Assembly: GCF_002705925.1 (NCBI RefSeq)
Contig: NZ_NKRE01000001.1
Span: 3,017,002 to 3,081,001, forward strand
DNA length: 64,000 nt
Source: Mycobacterium ostraviense
Lineage (GTDB): Bacteria; Actinomycetota; Actinomycetes; Mycobacteriales; Mycobacteriaceae
Direction: 5' to 3'
Both the position numbers and the translations under genes were made by a program. Position 1 is the first letter of the stretch. Each line of letters starts with the position of its first letter. Positions 1 to 8,108 of the stretch are shown piece after piece. The notes under the pieces were generated by a model. It saw only the letters and a program-made list of their open reading frames with translations. It was not told where the DNA came from and searched no databases.

Positions 1-1
1 G

Positions 2-1288
2 CCGGATACTTCCTGTTCGCTGCCACTGCACACTTCCTTCCTCCAGGCTCTCAAGATCAAACCTGGTTCGGAAGTCTCCGAGAAACCGGGGGAAGCACAA
101 GACCACAACGTCGGCAACCATGATGGGATGCCAGCAGTCGATCGGGACCACTACAACCGGCTAACGCTTGCCGAGGAACTGAGGCGCTCCCAATCCTACG
201 TTGCCCAGGCCGACGCATTGCGGGCCCAGCACCCCGACTGGGCGGCGGGGAAGAACATCCCTCACCGTTACACGCCGGGTGCGATTTTCGACGATCGCCT
301 CGCCTACGAGGCCTGGCAACGCCAATATGACACTGCGCGGAACCAAGCCAAGTACCTGCCGGATCTACAGGCGGTCGATCGAGCCGTCAAGGACAGTCCA
401 GATAGGAAACTGCTGCTTCTAGACACCAAGAACGGCCGTCAGGCCAGGGCGGCCATCGCGGTCGGGGACCCTGACACGGCCACGCACGTATCGGTGACCG
501 CGCCAGGGCTGAACACCACCGTGCACGGCAGTATCGGCGGCATGACTGAGGAAGCGACGAACCTCAGGACTGAGGCTCTGCGGCAATTGAGGTTCAACCC
601 GGGACACGAGCACGATTCGGTGTCAGCGATTGCGTGGATTGGCTACGACGCACCGCAGGTTCCCGGCTGGGATGATGTCGGTGCTTCTATTGCGGGAATC
701 TGGGGTGTCAGCCACGACGACGTCGCAAAGCCCGGCGCTCACGATTTGGCCCGCTTTTATGACGGGTTGGGTGTTGCTCACCAGGGCGCCCCCGCTCTTC
801 TGACGGCGATCGGGCACTCCTACGGCTCGCTGACTACAGGGCTGGCCCTACAAGAACCCGGCAATCACGGCGTCAGCGACGCCCTCTGCTACGGCTCGCC
901 AGGAATCGAAGCGTCCACGCCGCAGCAACTGCATCTGAACACCGGACATGTCTACGCCATGGAAACCCCTGACGATCCGATCCAGTGGACCTACGACAGC
1001 AAAGGCATCGTGCACACCCTGCCATCCGGGCTGGCTCAGCTTCTCGGGTTCGGCGCCGACGCCACCGGCACGGGAGACTTCGGACCCAATCCGGCTACTA
1101 ACCCTAACTTCACTCACCTGGCCACTGGTCCGGCCACCGTGTCCGATGGGCACGGCGGGACTCTGAGTTTGGAGGGAGCGCACGGGCATAGCGACTACCC
1201 GCGCCAGGGCAACAACAGCCTGCCCCGCACCACCGGGTACAACATCGCTGCGATAGTTGCGGGCCTGGGCGACAAGGCTATCCGGTGA
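2..1288 (+). CDS. DUF1023-type alpha/beta hydrolase, 5' end outside the window
   Basis: The reading frame is open from base 2 with no stop before the first Met at 128, so this is probably the C-terminal part of a longer protein. It carries a serine-hydrolase nucleophile elbow G-H-S-Y-G (Ser codon 818-820) in the context AIGHSYGSLTTG, typical of the DUF1023 alpha/beta hydrolases that are common in mycobacteria. A His in GAHGHSDY near the C-terminus is a plausible catalytic base. In this family the hydrolase domain usually follows a helical WXG100-like N-terminal half, which would lie upstream. The start region 'KPGSEVSEKPGEAQDH' looks like a linker. The substrate is unknown; lipase or esterase activity is a family-level inference. 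The lipoprotein gene follows 10 bp downstream and may be co-transcribed. Confidence 0.8.
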   Translation, partial: PDTSCSLPLHTSFLQALKIKPGSEVSEKPGEAQDHNVGNHDGMPAVDRDHYNRLTLAEELRRSQSYVAQADALRAQHPDWAAGKNIPHRYTPGAIFDDRLAYEAWQRQYDTARNQAKYLPDLQAVDRAVKDSPDRKLLLLDTKNGRQARAAIAVGDPDTATHVSVTAPGLNTTVHGSIGGMTEEATNLRTEALRQLRFNPGHEHDSVSAIAWIGYDAPQVPGWDDVGASIAGIWGVSHDDVAKPGAHDLARFYDGLGVAHQGAPALLTAIGHSYGSLTTGLALQEPGNHGVSDALCYGSPGIEASTPQQLHLNTGHVYAMETPDDPIQWTYDSKGIVHTLPSGLAQLLGFGADATGTGDFGPNPATNPNFTHLATGPATVSDGHGGTLSLEGAHGHSDYPRQGNNSLPRTTGYNIAAIVAGLGDKAIR

Positions 1289-1298
1289 ATACGGCCAG

Positions 1299-1856
1299 AT
1301 GAACACACACCTCGACCGGGGACGCAACGGCCTTCTATGCGCCGTGATGACCGCAATCGCGCTAGCAGCAACAGGATGTCACGTGGAAAATCCAGATACA
1401 CCGACCCCGCCGAGCGCGGCAGCTCAGGCTCTCGCTGAACTCAAGGCCTTGCCCTCCTTCGAGGAAACCAAAGTTCAGGTGCAGGACGTCATGAACGAGA
1501 TCACCGCGGCTGCAAGCAAGATTATTCCGTCGATCACCTGGGAAACGCTTGACCAAGGCTCTACCGGTAATTGCCAGCAACCTTACGAACAAACTGACGG
1601 CAAGCGATATTTTCTGCCAGATGCAGTTGCCGCCCGGGTCTCGGTCTCCGACCTCGCCTGGACCAAGATTGTGGAGGCGGCCCGGGTAGCCGCTGCCAGA
1701 ATCGGCGCCACCAACGTCCAGGTCATACGCGACCAGCCCGGTGACCATGATGTGTGGTTTTCCGGTCCGACCGGGACATTCATCAAGGTCGCCTATCGGG
1801 GCAACCTCGTAGTCTCCGGCTATACCGGCTGCAGGCTACCGCGAGACAAGAAGTAG
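1299..1856 (+). CDS. LppA-family lipoprotein
   Basis: This 185-aa protein has a short basic N-terminus, a hydrophobic stretch and a lipobox L-A-A-T-G-C at about residues 22-27, so it should be lipid-modified on Cys and anchored on the outer face of the membrane. The mature part begins with a Pro/Thr/Ala linker and then resembles the mycobacterial LppA/LppV-type lipoproteins. Two more Cys, in GNCQQP and TGCRLP, could form a disulfide. I chose the ATG at 1299 because it puts the signal peptide at the N-terminus; an upstream in-frame start would add residues before it. It sits 10 bp after the hydrolase stop. The function of the family is unknown. In H37Rv, as I recall it, the ESX-2 gene eccC2 is the neighbour of PE36, so this pair takes that place. 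Confidence 0.75.
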   Translation: MNTHLDRGRNGLLCAVMTAIALAATGCHVENPDTPTPPSAAAQALAELKALPSFEETKVQVQDVMNEITAAASKIIPSITWETLDQGSTGNCQQPYEQTDGKRYFLPDAVAARVSVSDLAWTKIVEAARVAAARIGATNVQVIRDQPGDHDVWFSGPTGTFIKVAYRGNLVVSGYTGCRLPRDKK

Positions 1857-2230
1857 TCGTTTTGGCAGAACGGCGAGATAGCTCGGACAACATCTGGCTG
1901 CGTGTGCCCATCGATCGGTGTCCTCGCTTCGATCGCCGACGCTTCCGTTCGCGGCGTATCTCGTCGGACCATCGATCGCGAAATGGGCTCAATCGGCCGG
2001 CATCTTGTGAGCCGGAGTCGGCCGACCACCACAACGGCCACTATGGATTGTCAATGCGGGACTCAGACCGGCCTACAGTTTGCCGCGGCGGCACGTATGC
2101 AGCGTTTGCCCGCCGAGCTTGAAAACCGCAGATCATGCCCACAGCCAACTTGTGAATACATCATCCGCCGACTCGCACTAGACTGACCAACCAACACGTC
2201 TCATCGCGAGACCACATTCGGAGGGTGAAC
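1857..2230. other. Intergenic region upstream of the ESX-2 operon
   Basis: This is 374 bp without a convincing gene. Two overlapping open frames (1754-2122 and 1902-2186) have unusual composition and no recognisable motif. I see no remnant of eccC2. The last 80 bp are relatively AT-rich, and a TAGACT at 2179-2184 could be a -10 element for the ESX-2 operon. A purine-rich GGAGGGTG at about 2220-2227 is the likely ribosome-binding site of PE36. Confidence 0.4.
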
Positions 2231-2533
2231 ATGGTTTGGTCTGTGCAACCAGAGGCAGTTCTGGCATCGGCAGCCGCCGAGTCGGCGATCAGCGCGGAAA
2301 CCGAGGCGGCGGCCTCCGCGGCAGCACCGGCGCTGCTCGGGACGACCCCGATGGGCGACGATCCGGACTCCGCGATGTTCTCGGCGGCACTGAACGCCTG
2401 CGGAGGCAGCTACCTGGGTGTGGTCGCCGAGCACGCCGCCCAGCGCGGATTGTTCGCAGGAGCCCAAGGCTTGGCGGCGGGGGTGTCTGACGCCACCGAG
2501 GTGGCACGCGCAGCGGCATCGGCACTGGGTTAA
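2231..2533 (+). CDS. PE36: PE family protein of ESX-2 (PE36-like)
   Basis: This 100-aa protein consists of a PE domain alone, with N-terminal VWSVQPEAVLASAAAESAI and the alanine-rich helical pattern of the family. I prefer the ATG at 2231 over the GTG at 2225 because of GGAGG spacing and because the PE domain begins at once. PE proteins pair with a PPE partner as a helical heterodimer, are recognised by the cognate EspG and are exported by a type VII system. The PPE-like gene begins 7 bp downstream, the usual PE-PPE order. It is the first gene of the ESX-2 operon in this window. The ortholog name rests on recall of PE36 at the same position in H37Rv. Confidence 0.88.
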   Translation: MVWSVQPEAVLASAAAESAISAETEAAASAAAPALLGTTPMGDDPDSAMFSAALNACGGSYLGVVAEHAAQRGLFAGAQGLAAGVSDATEVARAAASALG

Positions 2534-2540
2534 GTCCGGG

Positions 2541-3764
2541 ATGCCCGATCCAGGATGGGCTGCGCGTACACCTGAGGCCAACGACCTGCTGCTGAAGGCG
2601 GGAACCGGAATCTCCACGCATGTGGCGAACCAAACGGCGTGGACCACTGTAGGTGCCAGCCACCACGCCTCGGGTATCGCGTCAGCGATCAACACCGCCG
2701 CAACCGCGGCGAGCTGGCTTGGCCTCGGCTCGGCGGCCTCGGCGCTCAACGTGACCATGCTCAATGCCTCCCTGCACGGCTTAGCCGGCTGGGTCGACGT
2801 CAAACCGGCGGTGGTGTCGGCGGCGATAGCGGCGTTCGAGATGGCCAACAGTGCCATGCGCCCGGCTCCGGAGTGCATGGAGAACCGTGACGAGTGGACG
2901 GTCGATAACCACATCAATCCGCTTGTCTGGGGGGCACTGACACCGCGAATCGTCTCGCTTGATGTCGAGTACTTCGGGGTGATGTGGCCCAACAACTCGG
3001 CGGTGGGCGCAACCTACGGCGGCATCCTGGCGGGGCTGGCGGAAAGCCTGGCCACTCCGCCGCCGGTCGCGACCATGGGTGCGTCACCGGCGGCACCGGC
3101 CCAGGCGGCTTCGGCTGTCGGGCAGGCTGCTGCGGAAGCCGCGGCCGGGGACGGCATGCGGTCCGCCTATCAAGGGGTGCAGGCGGGAACAACCGGCGCC
3201 GGGCAGTCAACGTCGGCCGGCGAGAACTTTGGCAACCAAATCGGCACGTTCATGCAACCGGTCCAGTCGATGATGCAAGCGGTTCCTCAAGCTTTGCAGG
3301 CTCCTTCCGGGCTGATGCAGGCGCCGATGAGCGCCCTGCAGCCCTTGCAGTCGATGATGGGCATGTTCGCCAGTCCCGGCGCTCTCGGCATGGGCGGCGC
3401 GGCGCCCGGGGCTTCGGCGGCTTCGGCCGCTGCGGGGGCCGCGGCGACCGAGGCGTCGGTTGGCGCCGGGGGCGGGAGCGCCTCTCTGGGGGGCGCTGGC
3501 ATGTCCGCTACCAGCTTCACCCGTCCGGTCAGTGCGTTTGAGTCGGGAAGCAGCGGTCGACCGGTGGGACTGCGGCCAAGCGGGGCGCTGGGCGCCGAAG
3601 CCTTACGTTCGCCGACGACAACGACGATGAGCGGCGCGCCCATGGGCGGCATGCCCGTGGGTCATGCTGCCGGAGGCCACCGCGGATCGCACAGCAAGTC
3701 CGAGCAGCCGGCGACCGTGCGGGTGGTCGACGACCGCGATGACCCGAACTGGCGCAGAGGGTGA
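2541..3764 (+). CDS. PPE69: PPE family protein of ESX-2 (PPE69-like)
   Basis: This 407-aa protein has N-terminal MPDPGWAARTPEANDLLL, which replaces the usual P-P-E motif with T-P-E. The helical PPE domain follows, with WTTVGASHHASGIASAINTAA and a conserved ENRDEW region. The C-terminal half is a Gly/Ala/Met-rich low-complexity tail ending in HAAGGHRGSHSKSEQ, similar to EspB and PPE68 tails. I chose the ATG at 2541 because the upstream part of the open frame lies inside PE36 and has no PPE character. It is the likely partner of PE36 and client of EspG2. Export to the cell surface is inferred from the family. The alternative of a purely cytosolic protein is unlikely given the operon. Confidence 0.88.
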   Translation: MPDPGWAARTPEANDLLLKAGTGISTHVANQTAWTTVGASHHASGIASAINTAATAASWLGLGSAASALNVTMLNASLHGLAGWVDVKPAVVSAAIAAFEMANSAMRPAPECMENRDEWTVDNHINPLVWGALTPRIVSLDVEYFGVMWPNNSAVGATYGGILAGLAESLATPPPVATMGASPAAPAQAASAVGQAAAEAAAGDGMRSAYQGVQAGTTGAGQSTSAGENFGNQIGTFMQPVQSMMQAVPQALQAPSGLMQAPMSALQPLQSMMGMFASPGALGMGGAAPGASAASAAAGAAATEASVGAGGGSASLGGAGMSATSFTRPVSAFESGSSGRPVGLRPSGALGAEALRSPTTTTMSGAPMGGMPVGHAAGGHRGSHSKSEQPATVRVVDDRDDPNWRRG

Positions 3765-3851
3765 ATCGACAGCTCTGAATAGCAGCCATACACTTCGCTT
3801 CATGCCCCGATAGGGGGCGAAACAGCTCACTTTAGTTAGGAGAAAATCCCC

Positions 3852-4178
3852 ATGGCAGACGGCACTATTCAAGTAACACCGCAGATGCTGCGCAGCACCG
3901 CCCATGACATCCAGGCAAACATGGAGCACGCGATGGCCATAGCTCAGGGCTACCTGGCCAACCAAGAGAACGTGATGAACCCGGCGACCTGGTCCGGTGC
4001 TGGGGTGGTTGCTTCCCACGCGACCGCTACCGAGGTCGCAAACGAGTTGAACAAGGTCCTGACGGGAGGCACCCGGCTGGCTGAAGGCCTGACACAAGCC
4101 GCGGCCCTGATGGAATCGCACGAAGCGGACTCACAGCACGCGTTCCAAGCCCTCTTCGGCGGCGGCCACGGTTCCTGA
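3852..4178 (+). CDS. esxD: WXG100 protein EsxD
   Basis: This 108-aa protein is a small helical WXG100 member with the turn motif W-S-G in MNPATWSGAGVV near the middle. The length and sequence (ADGTIQVTPQMLRSTAHDIQ) match EsxD of ESX-2 as I recall it, except for one extra N-terminal residue. A GAG-rich ribosome-binding site (TTAGGAGAAAATCCCC) precedes the ATG. It should pair with EsxC as an antiparallel four-helix heterodimer for secretion by ESX-2. It has no signal peptide, as is normal for this family. There is an 87-bp gap after PPE69. Confidence 0.93.
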   Translation: MADGTIQVTPQMLRSTAHDIQANMEHAMAIAQGYLANQENVMNPATWSGAGVVASHATATEVANELNKVLTGGTRLAEGLTQAAALMESHEADSQHAFQALFGGGHGS

Positions 4179-4223
4179 CCTACCCGCCTCCCTGCATAAC
4201 ACCCTTCGGAAAGGAACTTGACC

Positions 4224-4511
4224 ATGGCAGATCAGATCACTTATAACCCGGCAGCGGTATCCGATTTCGCGACGGATGTAGGCTCGCGCGCCGGGCAGCT
4301 GCACGAGATTCACGAAGACACCGCCAACAAGACGAATGCGCTGCAGGAATTCTTCGCGGGCCACGGTGCGCAAGGGTTCTTCGATGCTCAAGCACAGATG
4401 CTTTCTGGGCTTCAGGGTCTCATCGAGACGGTGGGTCAGCACGGAACCACGACCAGCCACGTGTTGGACAATGCGATCGGGACTGATCAAGCGATCTCGG
4501 GGTTGTTCTAG
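4224..4511 (+). CDS. esxC: WXG100-like protein EsxC
   Basis: This 95-aa protein begins MADQITYNPAAVSDFATDVG. I chose the ATG at 4224 over an in-frame TTG at 4218 because it gives the 95-aa length of EsxC and follows the ribosome-binding site GGAAAGGAAC at 4208-4217. The tryptophan of the W-x-G turn is absent; the equivalent turn is EFFAGHGAQGFFDAQ, as in EsxA partners that use an aromatic residue there. It is probably the heterodimer partner of EsxD and a secreted substrate of ESX-2. EspG2 follows after 123 bp. Confidence 0.93.
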   Translation: MADQITYNPAAVSDFATDVGSRAGQLHEIHEDTANKTNALQEFFAGHGAQGFFDAQAQMLSGLQGLIETVGQHGTTTSHVLDNAIGTDQAISGLF

Positions 4512-4634
4512 TTCCACCGACGCCGGCGGGTACCGAATGTATCCGTTGTGACACGGGTTCCCAGTGGGGTGGGGCAAACGCGCGATGCTGCGCGTATGCC
4601 CCACCTTCTGTTTCTACATTGAGGTGAAGGCGCC

Positions 4635-5465
4635 ATGCTGACGACGACGGTCGACGGGCTGTGGGTGCTACAAGCGGTAACCGGGGTGGAACAGATCTGC
4701 CCGGAACTCGGTCTGCGGCCCTTGCTGCCGCGGCTTGATACTGCCGAACGGGCACTGCAGCATCCGGTGGCTGCCGATCTCAAAGCCGCGGGAGCGCTCG
4801 ACGAATCAGGCAACGCCGATCCCATGATCCGCGAATGGCTCACCGTGCTCTTGCGACGCGACTTGGGCTTACTCCTGATCATCAACGTGCCCGGCAGCGA
4901 GCCGACGCGGGCAGCCATCTGCCGATTCGCCACTTGGTGGGTCGTTCTTGAACGCCATGGCAAACTGGTGCGGCTGTACCCCGCCGGCATGGCCAGTAAC
5001 GAGACGGTGGCCGGTGAACTTGTCGTGGGTCAGATCGAACAGTTGTGCGGCGTCGCCGAAGCGGCGCCGTTGCGGCCGGTCACCGTGGATGCCGATGCAT
5101 TGCTGGAATCGGTGCGCGACCCCACCAGTTTGCGTTCCTTCTTGGTCAGCCAGCGTCTGGACGTCGACCAGTTGCAGATGCTAACCATGGCCGCCGATCC
5201 CTCGCGGTCTGCACACGCGGCAATTGTGGGTCTTCAAGCTGGTATCGGGCCGGAGAAGACAGCGCGCCTCCTCATCGGTGATACCGCGGTAACCATCATC
5301 GACACCCCGGCCGGTCGCATCTGCGTGGAAAACGTGATGTCCGGGCAGCGACGCTACCAAGTGCTCTCGCCTGGTTCGCGAGGCGACATCGGTGGTGCGG
5401 TGCAGCGCCTCATCCGCCGCTTGCCCGCCGGTGACGAGTGGTACTCCTACCGGCGTGTGGTGTGA
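4635..5465 (+). CDS. espG2: ESX-2 PE/PPE chaperone EspG2
   Basis: This 276-aa protein has the EspG fold signature: an N-terminal strand LTTTVDGLWVLQAVTGVEQICPELG, a central VVLERHGKLVRLYPAG segment and a C-terminal RRYQVLSPGSRGDIGGAVQRLI. EspG proteins bind the tip of cognate PPE partners in the cytosol and keep the PE-PPE dimer soluble for delivery to the ESX membrane complex. Its place after PE36-PPE69-esxD-esxC fits that role. An AGGTGAAGG ribosome-binding site (4621-4629) precedes the ATG. The paralog EspG1 lies at 35946-36797. Confidence 0.92.
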   Translation: MLTTTVDGLWVLQAVTGVEQICPELGLRPLLPRLDTAERALQHPVAADLKAAGALDESGNADPMIREWLTVLLRRDLGLLLIINVPGSEPTRAAICRFATWWVVLERHGKLVRLYPAGMASNETVAGELVVGQIEQLCGVAEAAPLRPVTVDADALLESVRDPTSLRSFLVSQRLDVDQLQMLTMAADPSRSAHAAIVGLQAGIGPEKTARLLIGDTAVTIIDTPAGRICVENVMSGQRRYQVLSPGSRGDIGGAVQRLIRRLPAGDEWYSYRRVV

Positions 5466-5556
5466 ATAACAGTGACACGGAATGGCGCGTTGCCGCAGGT
5501 GCGAGGCAACTGCGCGAGGTAAACGTGGAATCACGAATCGTGTTAGCATCGCCGTC

Positions 5557-6582
5557 GTGACAAGCCCTTGGAATGACCCGAATATGTCAGACGAAGGAGC
5601 GCTCGGACGGGGGGATCCATCAGTTCGGCGCCACTTTCGGGATTCGGTATCCGACACTATGCGTATTACCGATCTGGCGGCCCCCCGGAAAATTCCTCCA
5701 GGGTCGGGCTGGCGGAAATTCGTTTATGCCGCGTCGTTTCACAAAATTAACCCAGGAGAATCGCCCCGGGAACGACACTACCGCGATTTACAGGCGCGCA
5801 TCCGCAGGCATATTCGTCGGCAATATGTGATCACCGTGGTTTCCGGCAAAGGAGGCGTCGGGGTAACCACGATGGCCGCCTGCATCGGCGGTGTGTTCCG
5901 CGAATGCCGGCCGGAGAACGTGATTGCGATCGACGCGGTTCCCGGCTTCGGCACGCTGGCCGATCGCATCGACGAGTCGCCGCCGGGAGATTACGCCGCC
6001 ATCATCAACGACACGGATGTCCAGGGCTATGCGGACATTCGCGAACACCTAGGGCAAAACACCGTGGGATTGGACGTACTGGCCGGAAACCGCACCTCGG
6101 ACCAACCCCGACCGCTGGTTCCGGCGATGTTCTCGGGGGTGTTGTCGCGGCTACGGCGAACCCACACCGTCATCATTGTCGACACCGCCCCCGACCTCGA
6201 GCACGATGTCATGAAACCGGTGCTGCAGAACACCGACACCCTGGTGTTCGTCTCCGGCATTACCGCGGACCGGTCCCGGCCGGTGTTGAGGGCGGTGGAC
6301 TACCTCAGGTCGCAGGGCTATCACGAGCTGGTCTCGCGAAGCACGGTAATCATTAATCACACCGACAACATCACCGACAAAGACGCGCTGGCGTACCTGA
6401 CGGAGCGGTTTACCAAGGTCGGCGCGACAGTGGAAGTGATGCCGTTTGACCCGCACCTGGCCAAAGGTGGGATTATCGACACGGTCCACGAGCTGAAGAA
6501 AAAGTCGCGGTTACGGCTTTTTGAAATTACCGCGGGCCTGGCCGACAAATATGTTCCCGACGCCGAGCGGGCCGCGCCGTGA
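5557..6582 (+). CDS. ParA/MinD-like ATPase of ESX-2 (EspI-like) with altered P-loop
   Basis: This is a 341-aa protein if the GTG at 5557 is used, the length I recall for Rv3888c; an ATG at 5584 is the alternative. It is a deviant-Walker ATPase related to EspI: a linker [19 protein letters not shown] (about residues 50-68), then P-loop [12 protein letters not shown], then [15 protein letters not shown] and Walker [14 protein letters not shown]. The signature lysine K98 of GKGG is kept, but the phosphate-binding lysine is Val103. ATP hydrolysis may therefore be weak or lost. The C-terminus [15 protein letters not shown] is conserved with EspI. The stop overlaps the eccD2 GTG by 2 bp (GTGA), so the two are translationally coupled. 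It probably has a regulatory or chaperone role in ESX-2; this is inference. Confidence 0.85.
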   Translation: MTSPWNDPNMSDEGALGRGDPSVRRHFRDSVSDTMRITDLAAPRKIPPGSGWRKFVYAASFHKINPGESPRERHYRDLQARIRRHIRRQYVITVVSGKGGVGVTTMAACIGGVFRECRPENVIAIDAVPGFGTLADRIDESPPGDYAAIINDTDVQGYADIREHLGQNTVGLDVLAGNRTSDQPRPLVPAMFSGVLSRLRRTHTVIIVDTAPDLEHDVMKPVLQNTDTLVFVSGITADRSRPVLRAVDYLRSQGYHELVSRSTVIINHTDNITDKDALAYLTERFTKVGATVEVMPFDPHLAKGGIIDTVHELKKKSRLRLFEITAGLADKYVPDAERAAP

Positions 6583-8108
6583 CGTCCCCGCATAAGGTCG
6601 CATTCCCGGCACGGTGCGCGGTCAACATTTGCTACGACAAGCATCTGAGCTCGCAGGTGTTTCCCGCCGGAATTCCAGTGGAGGGATTCTTCGAGGGAAT
6701 GGTCGAGCTGTTCGACGCCGATCTGAAGCGTAAGGGCTTCGACGGTGTTGCGCTACCGGCGGGCAGTTACGAGCTGCACAAGATCAACGGTGTCCGACTG
6801 GACATCAACAAGAGCCTCGACGAGCTCGGGGTTCAAGACGGTGACACGCTGGTCCTGGTGCCGCGGGTGGCCGGCGAGTCGTTCGAGCCGCAATATGAGT
6901 CGCTGTCGACGGGATTGGCGGCCATGGGTAAGTGGCTGGGCCGTGACGGCGGAGATCGGATGTTTGCCCCGGTAACTCCCCTGACAGCTGCCCACACGGC
7001 GATAGCCATCATCGCCATGGCGGTTGGCGTTGTGGTAGCGCTGGCGTTGCGGACCCGAACTTTCACCGACAGCCTGGTTCCGGCTGCGGTGGCTGGTGGG
7101 ATCGGCGCCTTGCTGGTGGTAGGCGCGGCGGTGGTGTGGTGGGGCTGGCGGGAGCGGCGCGACCTGTTCAGTGGCTTCGGCTGGCTGGCGGTGGTGTTGC
7201 TGGCCGTCGCCAGTGCGTGTGCGCCGCCGGGTTCGCTCGGCGCGCCGCACGGGCTGATCGGGGTCGTCGTGGTACTTCTCGGCGCGGTCGCGATTGGTGT
7301 AGTGACCCAAAAGCGTTGGCAGACCGCGGTTGTCACCGCCGTGGTGACGGTGTCCGGGATCCTGGCCGTGGTGGCGGTGATCCGGATGTTTCGGCCGGCT
7401 TCGGTGCAGGTGCTGGCGATTTGGGTGCTGGTCGGCCTGCTGGTCCTGGTCAGGATGACCCCCACCATCGCGCTATGGGTAGCGCGGGTACGGCCCCCAC
7501 ACTTCGGATCGATCACGGGCCGCGACCTTTTCGCGCGCCGTGAGGGGATGCCCGTCGACACCGTGTCTCCGGTCAGCGAGGCCGACACCGAGGACGAGGA
7601 CAACGAACTCACCGACATCTCCGCGCGCGGCGCAGCGATCGCCGCTTCGGCGCGGCTGGTCAATGCGGTGCAGGTAGGTGTGTGCACCGGGGTGTCGCTG
7701 GTGCTTCCCGTCGCGGTGTGGGGGGTGTTGACGCCGGGGGACCCGTGGGATTGGTTGGCGCTTCTGGTGGCCGGTCTGGCAGTAGGGATCTTCATCACCC
7801 AGGGCCGCGGATTCGCCGCGAAATACCAAGCGGTTGCCTTGGTATTGGGAGCGTCGGCTGCGGTATGCGCGGGCGTCGTCAAGTACGCTGTCGCAGCACC
7901 ACGAGATGTCCAGGCCGGACTTTTCTGCCCTGTCCTGGCGCTGGTGGTGTTTGCCGCATTGGGTTTGGCCGCAGCGCTTTTGGTGCCCGCGCTAAGGTTC
8001 CGGCCGCTCATCCGGCTGACCGTGGAATGGCTGGAAGTGCTGGCGATGATCGTGTTCTTGCCGGCGGCCGCGGCTCTGGGGGGGCTGTTCGCATGGATTC
8101 GTCACTGA
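6579..8108 (+). CDS. eccD2: ESX-2 membrane channel component EccD2
   Basis: This 509-aa protein has an N-terminal ubiquitin-like domain (about residues 5-100, ending in [17 protein letters not shown]) and then about eleven hydrophobic membrane segments from about residue 130 to the C-terminus, the standard EccD layout. A charged loop [14 protein letters not shown] (about residues 330-343) separates two groups of helices. The GTG start at 6579 overlaps the upstream stop. EccD is the most hydrophobic core subunit and is thought to line the ESX inner-membrane pore. Its end overlaps the mycP2 start by 16 bp. Confidence 0.93.
   Translation: MTSPHKVAFPARCAVNICYDKHLSSQVFPAGIPVEGFFEGMVELFDADLKRKGFDGVALPAGSYELHKINGVRLDINKSLDELGVQDGDTLVLVPRVAGESFEPQYESLSTGLAAMGKWLGRDGGDRMFAPVTPLTAAHTAIAIIAMAVGVVVALALRTRTFTDSLVPAAVAGGIGALLVVGAAVVWWGWRERRDLFSGFGWLAVVLLAVASACAPPGSLGAPHGLIGVVVVLLGAVAIGVVTQKRWQTAVVTAVVTVSGILAVVAVIRMFRPASVQVLAIWVLVGLLVLVRMTPTIALWVARVRPPHFGSITGRDLFARREGMPVDTVSPVSEADTEDEDNELTDISARGAAIAASARLVNAVQVGVCTGVSLVLPVAVWGVLTPGDPWDWLALLVAGLAVGIFITQGRGFAAKYQAVALVLGASAAVCAGVVKYAVAAPRDVQAGLFCPVLALVVFAALGLAAALLVPALRFRPLIRLTVEWLEVLAMIVFLPAAAALGGLFAWIRH

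Noticed and set aside
1902..2186. Small gene between the lipoprotein and PE36
   Set aside because: Unusual Arg/Ser-rich composition, no ribosome-binding site, no similarity that I can name.
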